This document shows positions 32,089-43,237 of a stretch of DNA of 64,000 bases, piece by piece; within the stretch, counting starts at the first letter, position 1, and every line of letters begins with the position of its first letter. The position numbers and the translations under genes were made by a program. The notes under the pieces were generated by a model. That model worked only from the letters and a program-made list of their open reading frames with translations, did not search any database and had not been told where the DNA came from. Origin of the DNA: Symsagittifera roscoffensis (Eukaryota > Xenacoelomorpha > Acoela > Convolutidae); NCBI RefSeq assembly GCF_963678635.1, contig NC_087064.1, forward strand, positions 41,691,165 through 41,755,164, in the 5' to 3' direction.

Positions 32089-33879
32089 TTCTTGGTTCCT
32101 TTTGGTGGAACCACTTCCTGGAACACCCAGACGTAATCGCCAACTGAGTAGGCTTTTGCATCGGCTGTTCTTTTATCAAACCTCCTTTTTTGTCTAATTT
32201 GCGCCTGTTGCGTATTCCTCCTGCATAAGTCATTGAGGTCCTGTTGTCTTCTAATAACGTCCCGCACGTACGTTTGCGGTGCTGTCCTCTTCCCTTCATA
32301 TTCAGGGTAGAAGAACGTTAACGGGAGTGCTTTTTCGTGACCCGTCAGCATCATATGCGGACTTATTCCCGTGGTGGAATGCTCCGTGCTGTTTTAAGCA
32401 CCCATCACTTGCGGCAAGTGCTTTCCCAGTCATCCATGTAGCGTGAGCAGTAGACTCTCAACATGGATACCAGTGTGCGATTCTGCCTCTCGACTAGGCC
32501 ATTCGTTTGCGGGTGATAAGTGGTCGAGTGGGCCTGCGCTACCTGCGACCTTTTCATTAACTCTTTCGTGAGATCACCTACGAATGCTTTGCCATTGTCC
32601 GATTGGAACGTGATGGGGCAGCCATGCCTTGCTATCCACACATTTATCAAATGATCGCATGTTTCTTCTGCCGATGCTGTTATGCACGGTGCTGCCTCCG
32701 CATACTTCGTAAAATGGTCGATCATTACCAGCACCTGATTATAGCCCGTTGCTGTCATGCAGATTTTCTGATGATCAATTTGCACCACTTCGTTGAAACT
32801 TGACGATTCTATTGACTGTAGGGGGAACCTTAGTTTCCTGGGATCCTTTGCCTGTTGACAAGACAGGCATGCGGCTATCCATTTCTCACAAGCCTTCTTC
32901 AATCCCGGCCATTCGAATCGTTTTTGTATCCTGTTATACACTTTGTCCACGCCTTGATGTCCCATCTGATCATGTGAGCGAAAGAGCAATTCGGTCTGGT
33001 ACAACTGTGGTAACACTATTGAATTGTATTTATAAAGGACCTTGTCCTCCTCCTTGCGCTTACAGGCTACGATTCCGTCCTTATTCAGGTACAACAAGTC
33101 TTTCCTCTTCAGGTAAAAGTGCTTCAGGATTTTGTAGCTGTCTTCTTCCAAGTCTCCCTTGTCAGGTGCTCCATTCTCGATCCATCTTTTCAGACTGCTC
33201 GTCATTCTATCATTTCGTTGAGCCCTCAGGAGATCCGACAGCCTGTACCTGGCTTTCAAATACGTCTTCACCACGTTCATTTGCCCACTCATTATCTCCG
33301 GAGCATGAGCATCGTCCATCAACTTGACACACCATATCTTTTTCAAAGGCGTCGCTTCTTGCACAGATGGTTCCAGATTGGTACGGACGACCGTACCATG
33401 TGGCAGCAATCTGGTTGGGCGTTTTGAAACTGCTATCAGCTCGAGCTCGTCTGCGGCATTATCTACCACAGTGCCCTCTTCATCTGAGGTGTATCTGTCC
33501 CTGTCTGGATCCTGATGTGTTTCTCGGTCCAGCCCACGCTGCTTCCAGTCTACCAATAAGGAGTGGATTGCGATCTCTGACACATCGGATTTGGAAGTTG
33601 TTTCAGACGTGTTGTCCCAGGACTGGGGTCTCGAGTCACCACTTGAAACGACTGATTCCTCAACATCATATTCCAAGTTGTCTGAGATGTTTCTTGACTC
33701 CCCGGACAAAACTCTGTCCATCGGTCGCTTTGAACCCGACTCCCCGGACAAAATTCTGCCCCTAGGTGGTCTAGTCAACCTCTCCCCGGACAAGTCGTCC
33801 TGCACGGGCTCAAAGGTGTCTGACTCATCAGAGGAGACGTCCTTGACTGGCTCGAAGGTGTCAGACTCCCCGGACATTG
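32089..33879 (-). pseudogene. pol: Integrase region, upstream duplicate (broken)
   Basis: First of two direct 1.79-kb copies. It starts with acidic SGES-type repeats (MSGESDTF, LSGERLTR, LSGESG, LSGES), then the integrase zinc-binding H-X4-H (HDQMGH) and CLSC, then the DDE core (VQIDHQ, FQSDNGKAF, NGLVERQN). A one-base deletion relative to the other copy near 32420 shifts the frame (ending DDWESTCRK), and a TAC-to-TAA change near 32396 adds a stop in the original frame. The copy ends abruptly after PPKGTK, where the second copy starts, so it lacks the integrase C-terminal part. Confidence 0.92.
33697..33876 (-). repeat. SGES / TTGTCCGGGGAG repeats, upstream set
   Basis: The same four motifs, 1791 bp away in the other tandem copy (33697-33709, 33739-33751, 33782-33793, 33865-33876). 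The product is identical in both sets. Confidence 0.75.
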
Positions 33880-34690
33880 TCTCGTCCATGGACGAACAAT
33901 CTGGGTTTGGCTCGTATTCCTCTTTTGCATCCGTGAAGTGCACTCTCCTCGTGAAGCTAGATTTCGACCTGATCCTGACTTCCTCAGTAGCTTGGTTTTG
34001 ATTCGATGTTCCATATTCAGTGAACGAAGTTCTCAACAATACTTCTTTCGGCATCGAGGTCACCAGCTGGTTGACGATCGACCTGCAATCCCGTTCAACG
34101 CCTCGGCTGCGAATGGACACTGGCCTCTTCTCTGTTCTCTCGGTGACAGTCAACCTCTGCATGGTCTCCATCCATTCACGATCATGCCTATTCACTTCCC
34201 TATCCAACAAGTCACGGAGTTTTCCCATGACGTCCGGCGCCACGTTCACCGTCTTATTCAATAAAGCGATGCTGTTTATACCCAGCCTGGTCAGTTCTTG
34301 CTGTACCAAGTTGGATCGGACTAGCAGGTCCAACGGAACGGGTTCGCCTCTGGCTAAAAGCTTTATCTCCGCAGCCGTCTCCACTGGAAGGTCAGGGTGT
34401 CCAGGTATAGGATGTCCTGATTTGTCTAACCACCTAGTAAGTGGCAGCTTATCGTAGGTTTCTTTGTCCAGAAAGGAAAACCCGTCTTTGATCTCTGATT
34501 GGTTAGCCTGCTTCTCCTCGAGGCGCTCATAAAATTCTGTCTTTTTACTGAGGCTATCTGCGTTCTGGTGCTTGTCACGGGTACGGTGCTCTATGATCAT
34601 GTGGTATCCATCCAAGCGCACGATCCAACGACCAATGTAGCTTTGATCCATCGAATAGGTTTTCAGCCAGGCAAGGGCACGATTGTCCAC
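33880..34690 (-). pseudogene. pol: RNase H end and RNase H-integrase connection
   Basis: It begins at the shifted frame with DNRALAWLKTY and runs through IEHRTRDKHQNADSLS, the usual end of a Gypsy RNase H domain. It then continues into a long connection of about 200 residues (FYERLEEKQANQ..., LTRWLDKSGHPIPGHP) that I do not recognise as a named domain. The frame continues without a break into the first copy of the duplicated integrase region at 33879. Confidence 0.88.
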
Positions 34691-35556
34691 ACGTAACTTG
34701 AATGAGCACTCCCCAGGTAGGCCCTGTATTTTTCCACGAACGTGATCACAGCAAACATCTCCGCTTTTGGTGCGCCGTACTTCATCTCAGTGTCACTCAG
34801 GACTTTACTTCCATAAGCTATCGGACGAGGAACCGTTCTCCCGTTCCACTCCTGCTCTTGGTGAAGTATGCCTGATATCGCAACCACTGATGCATCCGTG
34901 TCCAGCACGAACATTCCCTTCTCCGTTGGCATGCCGAGGACCGGTGCCTCGCAAAGTTCACGTTTGATGTTTTCAATTGAGACTTGTGCCTCATCAGTCC
35001 AGGTGAACTTTTTGCCCTTGTTTCTCATCAATCTCTGCATGGGGTATATTTTGTCAGCATACCCCTTGATGAACTCACGATAATAATTGGCGAATCCCAG
35101 AAAACTCATCAACTGTGTATCTGTTTTAGGTGCCTTCCAGGTCAACACCGCTTCAACCGCTTCGGGATCTGGTCTCACTCCATGTTTGTCAACCAGGCGG
35201 CCCAAATACTTTATGGAATCCCTGAGGATTTCACACTTAGAGGGTTTGCATTTCAGACCCGCCTGCTTCATGCAAGAAAACACCTCCTCCAACCTCTCTA
35301 TGTGGTCTTCTAGGGTTGGTGTTGCAATCACAACATCATCGACATAACACATGATGAGATTCCCGTATTTCTTAGTGACGCTCGTGAGTGCCTGAGCCAT
35401 CAGTCGCTGGAACGTGGCCGTCGCGTTGCACAATCCGAATGGCATCCTCTTCCACTGGAACAGTCCCAGCTCACACGCGAAACCTGTTTTCTCTCGATCT
35501 TGCTTTCTGAGTGGCACTTGCCAGAATGCTGAGCCCAAATCCAACGTCGTGAAGAA
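34663..35556 (-). pseudogene. pol: RT palm/thumb and start of RNase H
   Basis: It continues in the same frame directly after the amber codon: FFTTLDLGSAFWQVPL, then MPFGLCNATATFQRLM, the catalytic CYVDDVVIA, SFLGFANYYREFI (thumb) and the RNase H start VLDTDASVVAISGILHQ. These motifs are diagnostic of Ty3/Gypsy RT-RNase H and all key Asp residues seen are intact. The frame runs out near 34690 after EKYRAYLGSA, where RNase H continues in another frame (next entry), so one indel lies near 34690-34710. There is no ATG at the start; this piece is a continuation, not an independent gene. Confidence 0.93.
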
Positions 35557-38500
35557 CTAAGCGTCTCCCAGCTTGGATAGGCTCTCATCGATGCGGGGAA
35601 TGGGGTATGCGTCTTTTATAGTCACTGCGTTCAGATAACGGAAATCACAACAAAACCTGAGTTGCCCCCCTTTCTTTTTCGCCATGACCACGCCACAGGC
35701 CCATGGGGACTTCGACGGCTCGATCATGTCGTACTCCATTAACATCTCGATTTCCTTCCTACACGCTTCTGACTTGTTTGGGGTCATTCTTCTCGCCCCT
35801 TCCCTATGAGGTACCGAGCCCTCTTCTATCTCAATCTCGTGCTCTACAAAATTGCAACAACCTATGTCGGCCTTATGTTTCGAAAAAACGTCTGCGTTCC
35901 GATTTAGCACCGCCCTGAGCGAATCTAGTTCCTTGTCAGATATTTTACCCTTCAGATGTTCTATCTCAGGTAGGACAGGCCTATTCGCTGCTAACTCTGC
36001 TTCCGTTGGCCTCTCAGGAAAGTTGGAACAACTAGACAGCCCATCATCTGTTTCCGACTTCATTGAAAACAATTTCCTAGAAGATTTCAATTCAATTACT
36101 CTTTTCATTATACATTCTTGGTTCGCATGTAATGGACACTTAGTTACATCAAACTTCTTCAAGTTCTCCACACTCAGAAAGTCTGTGTTCAGAGGCAAAG
36201 CGTAGCCAAGTTTCTTTCCCCTCTGTATTGTCACTGTTGTTGCTTCTGTGTTCAATAACACACTCACACACAGTCCGCTCTGAGTGAGTGAGAAGCTTCT
36301 TCCTAAAATAGCCGAGCTTTTACTGTTTGGATTTGGTACCAGACACACCTGTCTGTCATTGCTGAGTTCATTCAAGTTCCTCATCCTAAACGTCGCTACT
36401 ACGGCTTGGTTCGGTTTTAATCTAACTTTTCGATCCAGAAAAATCGGCACCTTGGCTTGATTAATTAAGATCTTATCAAGGGGTCTTTTCTCATACTTTC
36501 TTTCAGGATCCTTGATCCTAATCAATCCCTCATTGAGATCAATCGTGACGTCAAAGTTGCGAACGAAATCCCTTCCTAGGATGAACTGGTCGGATTCATC
36601 CAAATTCTCTACTACTAGGAAGCTCATCCAAAGATGTCTTCCTCCGAGCTGCAGTGAGATGATCGGGGTTCGTCCGGCGACATAGATCGCTCCCTGATTG
36701 GCAGCTGCCAACCTGATTTTTGTCGGTATGAGATCCGACCTATCAAAACCCATGTCGGTCCAAGTATTGACTGGCATGAAACTAACTACTGCTCCCGTGT
36801 CTAGCAGTCCCTTTACTGAAAGTTGTCTGCCTTGCACGTCCAGAACGTGTGCGGCCAGATCTGCCTCGCAACCAATATGCACAGCATCTTGTTCGAGCAT
36901 CGCGTTGTGTCCGATTCGTCTGACCTTCAGCTCCTCTTGACCAATGTATATCCGGCCAACCTGATCGTTCGCATCAGTTATGTGAGCTTTCGTGTAGATA
37001 TTGATGCCATCCACGTTCATCAGAATCGGGTAAGGGCCATGGACATAGATATAATGTCCGTCCACTTTCATCAGCCTCGGACCTCCCGTTGTGAGCAGCG
37101 CTCGCACTGCCCTGGAGTCTAGTTTGGGATCCTTCTCCTTCAGGTAGTCGGCATAGATGTCCAGGTGGACCAGTGTAATCTCGGATGGCTCGCTCAGGTT
37201 CTTGACCACCTGGTGCCCTGCGACTGAGATGATAGACATTATTTTGGTCCCTGCCTTCGTCATGCCGAAAGTCTTGCCAGATATAACGTTCAGTTTTAGT
37301 CCCTGTTTCTTGGGCTCTTTTTCGTCTTCTGCTCTTGTCGTCTTACTCAGGACATTAAGACTTTCCCGAAGATCTGTGCTCTCCAGCTCCGACCTTACCC
37401 ATTGCTCCACTTCTTTCGTGGCTAGGTCTTGTTTGACATTCTGCAGAGCTGTCCTTGCCGCCAGGCCGTAATCCACCTTGAGTGGGCTAGACGACTCTGT
37501 TTCGAGGTTCGAGGCTACCCCCTCGTCAGGCCATGTCTTAACCTTTTTAGTCGTGAAAGTGCTCGGTGTCGTCTCCTTTCTCCGAGATTCAGCCTCGTTC
37601 ATCAGACGTGCTCGACTGGCCTTGACACCCGAAAGCGCCTCATCGTGGCGGGGATGTTTCGCGTCCGCTACTGCGTCCCAAAATTGAGTACAATCCGACT
37701 TGAAGTGTCCCTCCAAATTACAGAAGAAACACCTCGGACCATATTTCATGATGAGCCCTCTCACGTACTCTTCATGATCCTTGTCGGTCGCGTCAGCGTC
37801 CTCGAGAAAGTAGCCTATGGCCTTCATGTTCTGTTTGTATGCAGAACACGCAGAAACGTGATGGTCCATCGAACCACAATTCGCACACGACCTCCTCTTG
37901 TCCATGTCATCGCGAGGTTTGTACCAACTGGAATTCGCACCAGTGTTTGTCCCGCTATAGTTGCCATAATTGCTGTAACGGTTTTGCGCTCTCGGTTTTA
38001 TTAGTAAATACTCGCGTGACTTCATACGCAAGTCGTCGGGCGTGGGTACCTGGTCAAGCGACAGGGTGAAGTGAGTGGCCAACATCGTCTTCAACTCCTC
38101 ACTCCTTACACCATCCATGAACTTCGAAGCGATCGCCAAGTTTCGTTCGGATATTCTCTCATCCGGGTTGCTCCTCCTCCTGAGCAGTTCAAGGTCATCC
38201 AAGAATTTATCTATTGATTCTTCATCTCTCTGTCGCCTCTTCTCGAACTTCACCATGGCCTGGTGCCCTTGTACTCCAGAGCCGAAACGATTCAGCAGGA
38301 TGTCGAATATCTTGCGAGCGCTGTCTCTCTCATTGGCTCTTTTCACCATTACACAATTTAATGCAGTACCCTCCAGGTTGCTCGTCAGCGCGCTGCACTC
38401 TTGTTTCTTGGAGAGATTCTCTTCCTCAAAGTGTAACTTCATCACCTCTATCCAAGTATCAATGCAGCCGTCTGACTCGTCTTTATATGACTTCGGCTTT

Positions 38501-40107
38501 TTCAGTGTTCTTCTTGACCTCTCCCCTCTCTCGGTTGACTTCGAGAGCTTGGTGATGAATGTTTCAAGAGATCTGTTCAGAGGCTCAAACATCGAGGCAT
38601 ACATCGTTGTGTCTTGTGAGACTGTGGTCAGATCTGGTACTGAACTGACTTGTGGCACGGTTGGCAATCTTGTCTCCGGGGTGGCATCTGCCTCCGGCGG
38701 GACTGGATTCGTCCAGCCAGGCCTCTGCGGGGCTGCCCTTGGCCACTCCTTGTTTCTAGGTTCGTAGTTCGTTCTCGAGCCTTGCTGGGCTCTGGCACTG
38801 TTGCCCGTACCATCTCCAGCATTCGCATGGCGTGAGCGCTCCCTTGAGTTGGAATGCTCCTGCCAACTACTCCCATTCAGGATCGCGTCAAGCTTCCGCA
38901 TCATCAAGTCAGATTTGGCGTCCAACCTCTTTTCCAGGCTAGTCATCGTTTGGGCGTAGGTGTTATCATGATCATTCAGTAATCGCTCGATCTCTCTTGA
39001 CATCCTTGCCTCTCTTTCCTCTGACTCTTTATTTGCCTGTGCCAGGCTCTCAGCCAGGCATTGATCGGTGTTACGAATCAATTGAGCCTGATCAAACCTC
39101 GCCTGCGACTTCACGTGCGTTAGCTCATCTTTCAAACTCTCTCGACCATGGTGAGCTCTCTCGTCAACTTGATCTATCTTCTTAGTCATGTCCCGCCTCA
39201 GTTCATCCAGGCCATTCATCACACCAGCGAACATATCACTTATGTCGCCAGTGGCCCCAAATGACGGGGTTAGTCCCAGAGAAGATGAGGTCAACGGCGG
39301 CTGCAGCCTGGTGCTTGATGACGCACCGCCTCTTTGCTTGCTCATCGACGTCATTAATCTGTCGAAGGTTGACGACGCTCCCATCGTTATCCCATCTGAC
39401 ATGGGCCTGGTCGGCGAGGTTGATGACGCCTTCCTGCTCATATCATTCCTTGGGCACGGTGTGAAGTTCACATCCGGATGGGTTATCTCCGGGTAGTCAT
39501 CACTGGAAGTCAAACCTACAGTTGGTAGTGACGCCATGCGTTCGTCGTACAAGGACTTCCAACTCTTCTTGGCCTTCGAGAACGTCTGCTCTTCACCCGG
39601 ACTCATACTCGACATCATCGCGTTGTTGCTCTGTTTGGCCAAGGATGAGTGTGCACTTGTCAGATGTGAAGGTTCCTTTCTCCATTTATAGCTCTTAGTC
39701 TCTGATTTGGACATTCCCCTGTACAACACTTCCTCCCGAGGTTCGACCTCGGAACGCTCCGAGGTGTCCTCTGTCCTCTCGACTTCCTCTCGTTCGAGGA
39801 CCTCGTCTGGCTCAAAGTCGGGTCGAATGAGCGTTCGCTCCCCTTCGTCAAAGGGATCCACCGGCGTTTCGCTCGCAGGTTCGGCCTCGGCGCTCCGCCC
39901 TTGATTGCCATCAAGGTTTTTCTCGCTCCTTAGTTTCATTTCGATCACTGAAAGATCAGGTTGACCTTTAGTCGATTCGTCTTCAGCAAACGCGTCGGAA
40001 GCGCTGCTAAACGAGGTTTGGCTACGCCTAGTTCTAAATTTCCGCGTGCTTCCCTTGCTTAGCCTGGGAATTTTAGTAGTCGATCCTAACGAGTCCCTGC
40101 GCTGCAT
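35557..40107 (-). pseudogene. gag-pol: gag-protease-RT (5' part of pol) of the giant element
   Basis: One frame covers Gag, protease and the start of RT. The first ATG is at 40107 (product begins MQRRDSLG); the frame is open to 40167 only by a TTG. By residues from that ATG: charged low-complexity N-terminus; predicted coiled coil about 300-415; capsid-like helical region about 535-705; two CX2CX4HX4C knuckles at 741-754 and 793-806; a linker of unknown role; aspartic protease with LLDTGA at 1101-1106 and ILGRD near 1176-1180; RT fingers from about 1420 with FCCDFRYLNAVT. Gag and Pol share one frame, so no gag/pol frameshift is needed. The frame is cut by an amber codon (35559-35557) just before the TLDL motif of RT, which makes this copy defective unless the stop is read through. 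Confidence 0.93.
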
Positions 40108-40548
40108 AGTTTTGTACAAAATGAAAATATTCGTAATTTGATGGCAACGCAAACGCACCACAAACAAGTTTTAGTTGAATCACTTAACGCTGCCTACTCG
40201 ATTCCGTCAGTATCAAAATGTCTCTTAGATCTCGCACGACTAAACTAGTAACTCAGCTAAAGTTACACACAGGGTCTACCCAGTATTGATATAATGCTAA
40301 CTCAACCCGGTTGTATAATATAACAGTAACACTAAGTTTCCACAAGATATAATCGGTACACAAAACACAATCGATAATCAGATAAGAATATCCTACAGGT
40401 GACAGCGACCTTTTGTCAGTATCAATTTATCGCCACACAATTTATCAAGTCACTGCTTTGTTAAAATTAAACAATCTTCGATAAAAAGCAGTGATGATTC
40501 AGAAATAGATAAATAAAACTTAGTCTTAAAGAAAAAGACTTCCCCCAA

Positions 40549-40687
40549 TCGGAACGATCCGAAAGAACAAAGCCCAGGACACAGTCTTCTCAAGTGGGTG
40601 TGTATTTGCCTAATACACCCACCGAGGTCTTCTTTTGGGTGTCCTGCGATTGCCCGAGCTGTCCTACTAAGTAGCTCAAGGCAACCT
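40549..40687 (-). ncRNA. Leader stem-loop module, copy 1
   Basis: Nested inverted repeats: an outer stem CAGGACAC (40575-40582) with GTGTCCTG (40639-40646) encloses an inner stem GTGGGTGT (40594-40601) with ACACCCAC (40615-40622). A following stem pairs TTGCC/GGCAA (40650-40654 with 40680-40684) plus GAGC/GCTC (40656-40659, 40674-40677). Copy 2 (about 186 bp away) has the same spacing but a different outer-stem sequence that still pairs, which argues for a selected RNA structure in the genomic RNA. Function unknown. Confidence 0.7.
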
Positions 40688-40734
40688 CTTGGTCGAAAAT
40701 TCGTCAAGTCTATGAAAAAGCTCTCCCACACTCG

Positions 40735-40872
40735 GACTGCTCCAAGTGCACGAGAGTAGGGAACAATTTTTCTTCTCAAGTGGGTGTGTATTTGCTTAAT
40801 ACACCCACCGAGGTCTTCCTCTATTTGTTCCCGGATTGCCCGAACTTCCTATTAAGTAGCTCAAGGCAACCA
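40735..40872 (-). ncRNA. Leader stem-loop module, copy 2
   Basis: Outer stem GGGAACAA (40759-40766) pairs with TTGTTCCC (40825-40832); inner stem GTGGGTGT (40780-40787) pairs with ACACCCAC (40801-40808); third stem TTGCC (40836-40840) pairs with GGCAA (40865-40869). The 16-nt gap between the inner and outer 3' arms equals that of copy 1. Loop and joining sequences (TCTTCTCAA, CGAGGTCTTC) are conserved while the outer stem has changed on both arms. A weaker third relative may lie at 40908-40925 (GGGT...ACCC around TTCTAATAC). Confidence 0.7.
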
Positions 40873-41079
40873 CTCAACCAAAATCACAATCAAAAAAAAA
40901 TTTTGTTCGGGTACTTCTAATACACCCAATATAGAATCCAAAGTTGATCACGAATTTCCGGGTCAGAATGGGTTCTTCTGATCCTGATAAGCACGCCTAA
41001 TATCCTAATATGATCCTAATTAAATGGATATTTTCCGTTTCCCAAATTGCCACAGAAGGTTTACTCAAGTCTCTTACAA

Positions 41080-43160
41080 GGAGGGTCGCTAGAAGGTTTA
41101 AGACACTCCGGAGGGTTACCTCGGAGGGTACCTCAATCACTCAAGTTACTTAGGAGGGTATCTTAATCACCCAAGTTACTTCGGAGGGTCCCCCTAAATT
41201 TACTAAGGAGGGTCAATAAGATGCTTAATACGCTCCGGAGGGTCACTTCGGAGGGTACCTCCAAAATTTTCAAATTTTTCGATCTCGCTTAGAAGGTTCT
41301 CCCCCTCGCTTCAAAAAGCGTCAAAACAAGCTAGGAGCTCTAAGGGGAGCTGTTTTAACTTCTTAGGGTGATCTCGTGGAAATTTTCCACTAAGGAGGGT
41401 TGCTAAAGGGTTTAGCTGACTCCGGAGGGTCACCTCGGAGGGTTCACCCAAAATCAAGAAAAAGGGTTATATCACCGCAGTAAAGCCTCTGAAAGCGGTC
41501 TACCTGAATTAAAACTAGGTTGGCTGACACGGTCAACCTTTCCAGTTGAATAAAAAGATGTTTTGATAAAATTTTCTGCCGCTCGGAGGGTTGCCCGTGA
41601 TTTGGACCCTCCGAACCAACAAATTCTAAAAAATTTTTCTTTTCCGAAATAATCAACCCAAAAACGGTTGCGATTCGGAAAAGTGGTCAAAAACGTCGAC
41701 TTATGGTACCAAAATTATCCCGATCGGATAACTAGTCTTTGAGAAATCGCCAAAAACGCGTTCGTCAAAATGGCCTTTTTCACCACCTGTATAGGATCTG
41801 AAAGACTTTTTTCGCAATTCCGGTCGAAAGTGCCTAAAAATACTTGAAATGAGCGTAGTAGCCCTGTACTGCACTGGAATAATGCAAAAAACCGGACCAA
41901 AATTGGTTTAGAAACAAAAATTTGGCCAAAAACTATCAAATTTGGACCCTCCGATTCCTTCCTTTTCCAAACCTTAAGTCGTTAGCTCTATCTACGGAGC
42001 TACTCGGAGGGTTACCCAAAAATTTCTCTAGTAACCTAGCACGTTATGCTAGCACGCTCCTAACGCAAAAAATTTTATTGCTCTAACTCTAAAAACTCAA
42101 AAACTCGATCCCCAAAACAGATTGACAAAATACAGAAAATTATCAAAATTTTGGTCGAAAAATTCTCGTTTTTCTAACTTCTACTGAATCTTTGCTCACG
42201 CGGTTTCTTCAATAAAGGGGATCGAACTACGTGGCAACTCTCTATATAAAAGCTTTTTGCCTATCGGAAAAGCTCGGATATCCGAAAATTTGGGGGTCTA
42301 CAGTTTGGTCGAAAATTGGTAATTTTCGACAAAAAATGGGTGTTTCTTGGGTCTAAATAGGAGATAAGTAATATATAGTAAGGACAATAATCTATAAATA
42401 GTCGTTAATAAATAGTACTATACCCTCCTTTGCACCAAAATATTCGAATTAAGACCCTTAACTCGGAAATTTGTAATCGATGGAGTGTACAATCGGACCG
42501 CGCCAATCGTGCCCCCCACCACTTAAGTTTTAAGGAAATAGTACCCGAACGATACTAAAATTGCTTCAACGATACCCAACAGTCGTTGCGGATGTTGTCC
42601 TTGATGTCCCTGTTGAGTGTGTAACACGTTGATCAGCCTGCCACTCTACCCTCCGGTCACCGGCAAAATCACCATTAACGTGCTTAAACACTCAAATTAC
42701 ACTCGAGGGAGGGTACCCAACCCTTCACCAAAACACACAATCTCTCTATCAGAAACGATATAAATCAATCTGAAACAACAACAAATAGGAAGGTCAGATC
42801 ACATCTCGTCCGGAAATAACATATAAACTGTCACTTTATGTTTTTTACTGTTTTTGGTCTTTTTTGGATTTTTTACTGTTTTTTGTACTTTTTTGTTGTT
42901 AAATAAATTTATTTTTGGCTTTTTCTTGGTTATACACTATTTTTGTTTGGTTTTACGCTTTCTCTTTAATTGTTTTTGGTCCTGGGACCTCAGGACAAGC
43001 GGGCTCTAGATTTCCCACCTAACCCTCCGGCCCCCGGAATTTTCGGTGTTAACTAAGTTAAAAAGCTAAATTGCAGTAGACGGAGGGTACGCACCTTCCC
43101 CCTAGTACAACAACGGTCATTAAGGCCTCTAACTCGGGCTTACGCCCGGAGCGGAGGGTA
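41080..43160 (-). repeat. Dispersed GGAGGGT motif array in the leader
   Basis: The heptamer GGAGGGT (often CGGAGGGT, followed by TACC or TCACC) appears on the plus strand near 41085, 41113, 41127, 41152, 41187, 41212, 41235, 41250, 41393, 41425, 41440, 41586, 42005, 42708, 43083 and 43154. It is inverted (ACCCTCC) near 41614, 41944, 42422, 42647 and 43022. Spacing is irregular, so it is not a simple tandem repeat. On the genomic (minus) RNA most copies are C-rich ACCCTCCG. Confidence 0.7.
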
Positions 43161-43207
43161 CGTCGCTGAAACGCTTGCTGATCATGATGGTTTCATGCCT
43201 TTAACAG

Positions 43208-43225
43208 GCCCACCCAGGAGCGCCA
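43208..43225 (-). other. Primer-binding site, probably for tRNA-Asn
   Basis: On the plus strand these 18 bases read GCCCACCCAGGAGCGCCA, which ends in CCA and looks like the 3' end of a mature tRNA, so the minus-strand genomic RNA has the complementary PBS beginning TGG. From memory, animal tRNA-Asn(GTT) ends in a T-arm GCCCACCCAGG/A... followed by an acceptor and G-CCA, which fits. A 12-nt spacer (43226-43237) separates it from the LTR, longer than the usual 0-5 nt. The tRNA identity is inference; that this is the PBS is well supported by position. Confidence 0.8.
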
Positions 43226-43237
43226 TAAAAACGTCTA

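Larger units (their letters stand above)
40108..43207 (-). other. 5' untranslated leader of the giant element (about 3.1 kb)
   Basis: No convincing frame lies between the PBS and the first gag ATG at 40107. The only longer frames (40450-40779, 41444-41690, 41715-41939) look like nothing known and overlap repeats. The region has an A-rich/T-rich stretch at 42835-42960, about twenty GGAGGGT motifs in either orientation between 41080 and 43160, and two copies of a structured element at 40555-40870. Retroelement leaders normally hold packaging and dimerisation signals or internal ribosome entry; which applies here is unknown. Confidence 0.75.

Noticed and set aside
30257-35559. Reassigned UAG codon in the host
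   Set aside because: Only a few positions, all in a damaged mobile element; animals are not known to use UAG as sense. Kept only as a readthrough question.
40450-40779. 109-codon minus-strand frame in the leader
   Set aside because: Overlaps the duplicated stem-loop module, is not kept in the second module and resembles nothing.
41080-41450. CRISPR-like appearance of the GGAGGGT repeats
   Set aside because: The repeats are only 7-8 bp, irregularly spaced and lie in a retroelement leader of a eukaryote.
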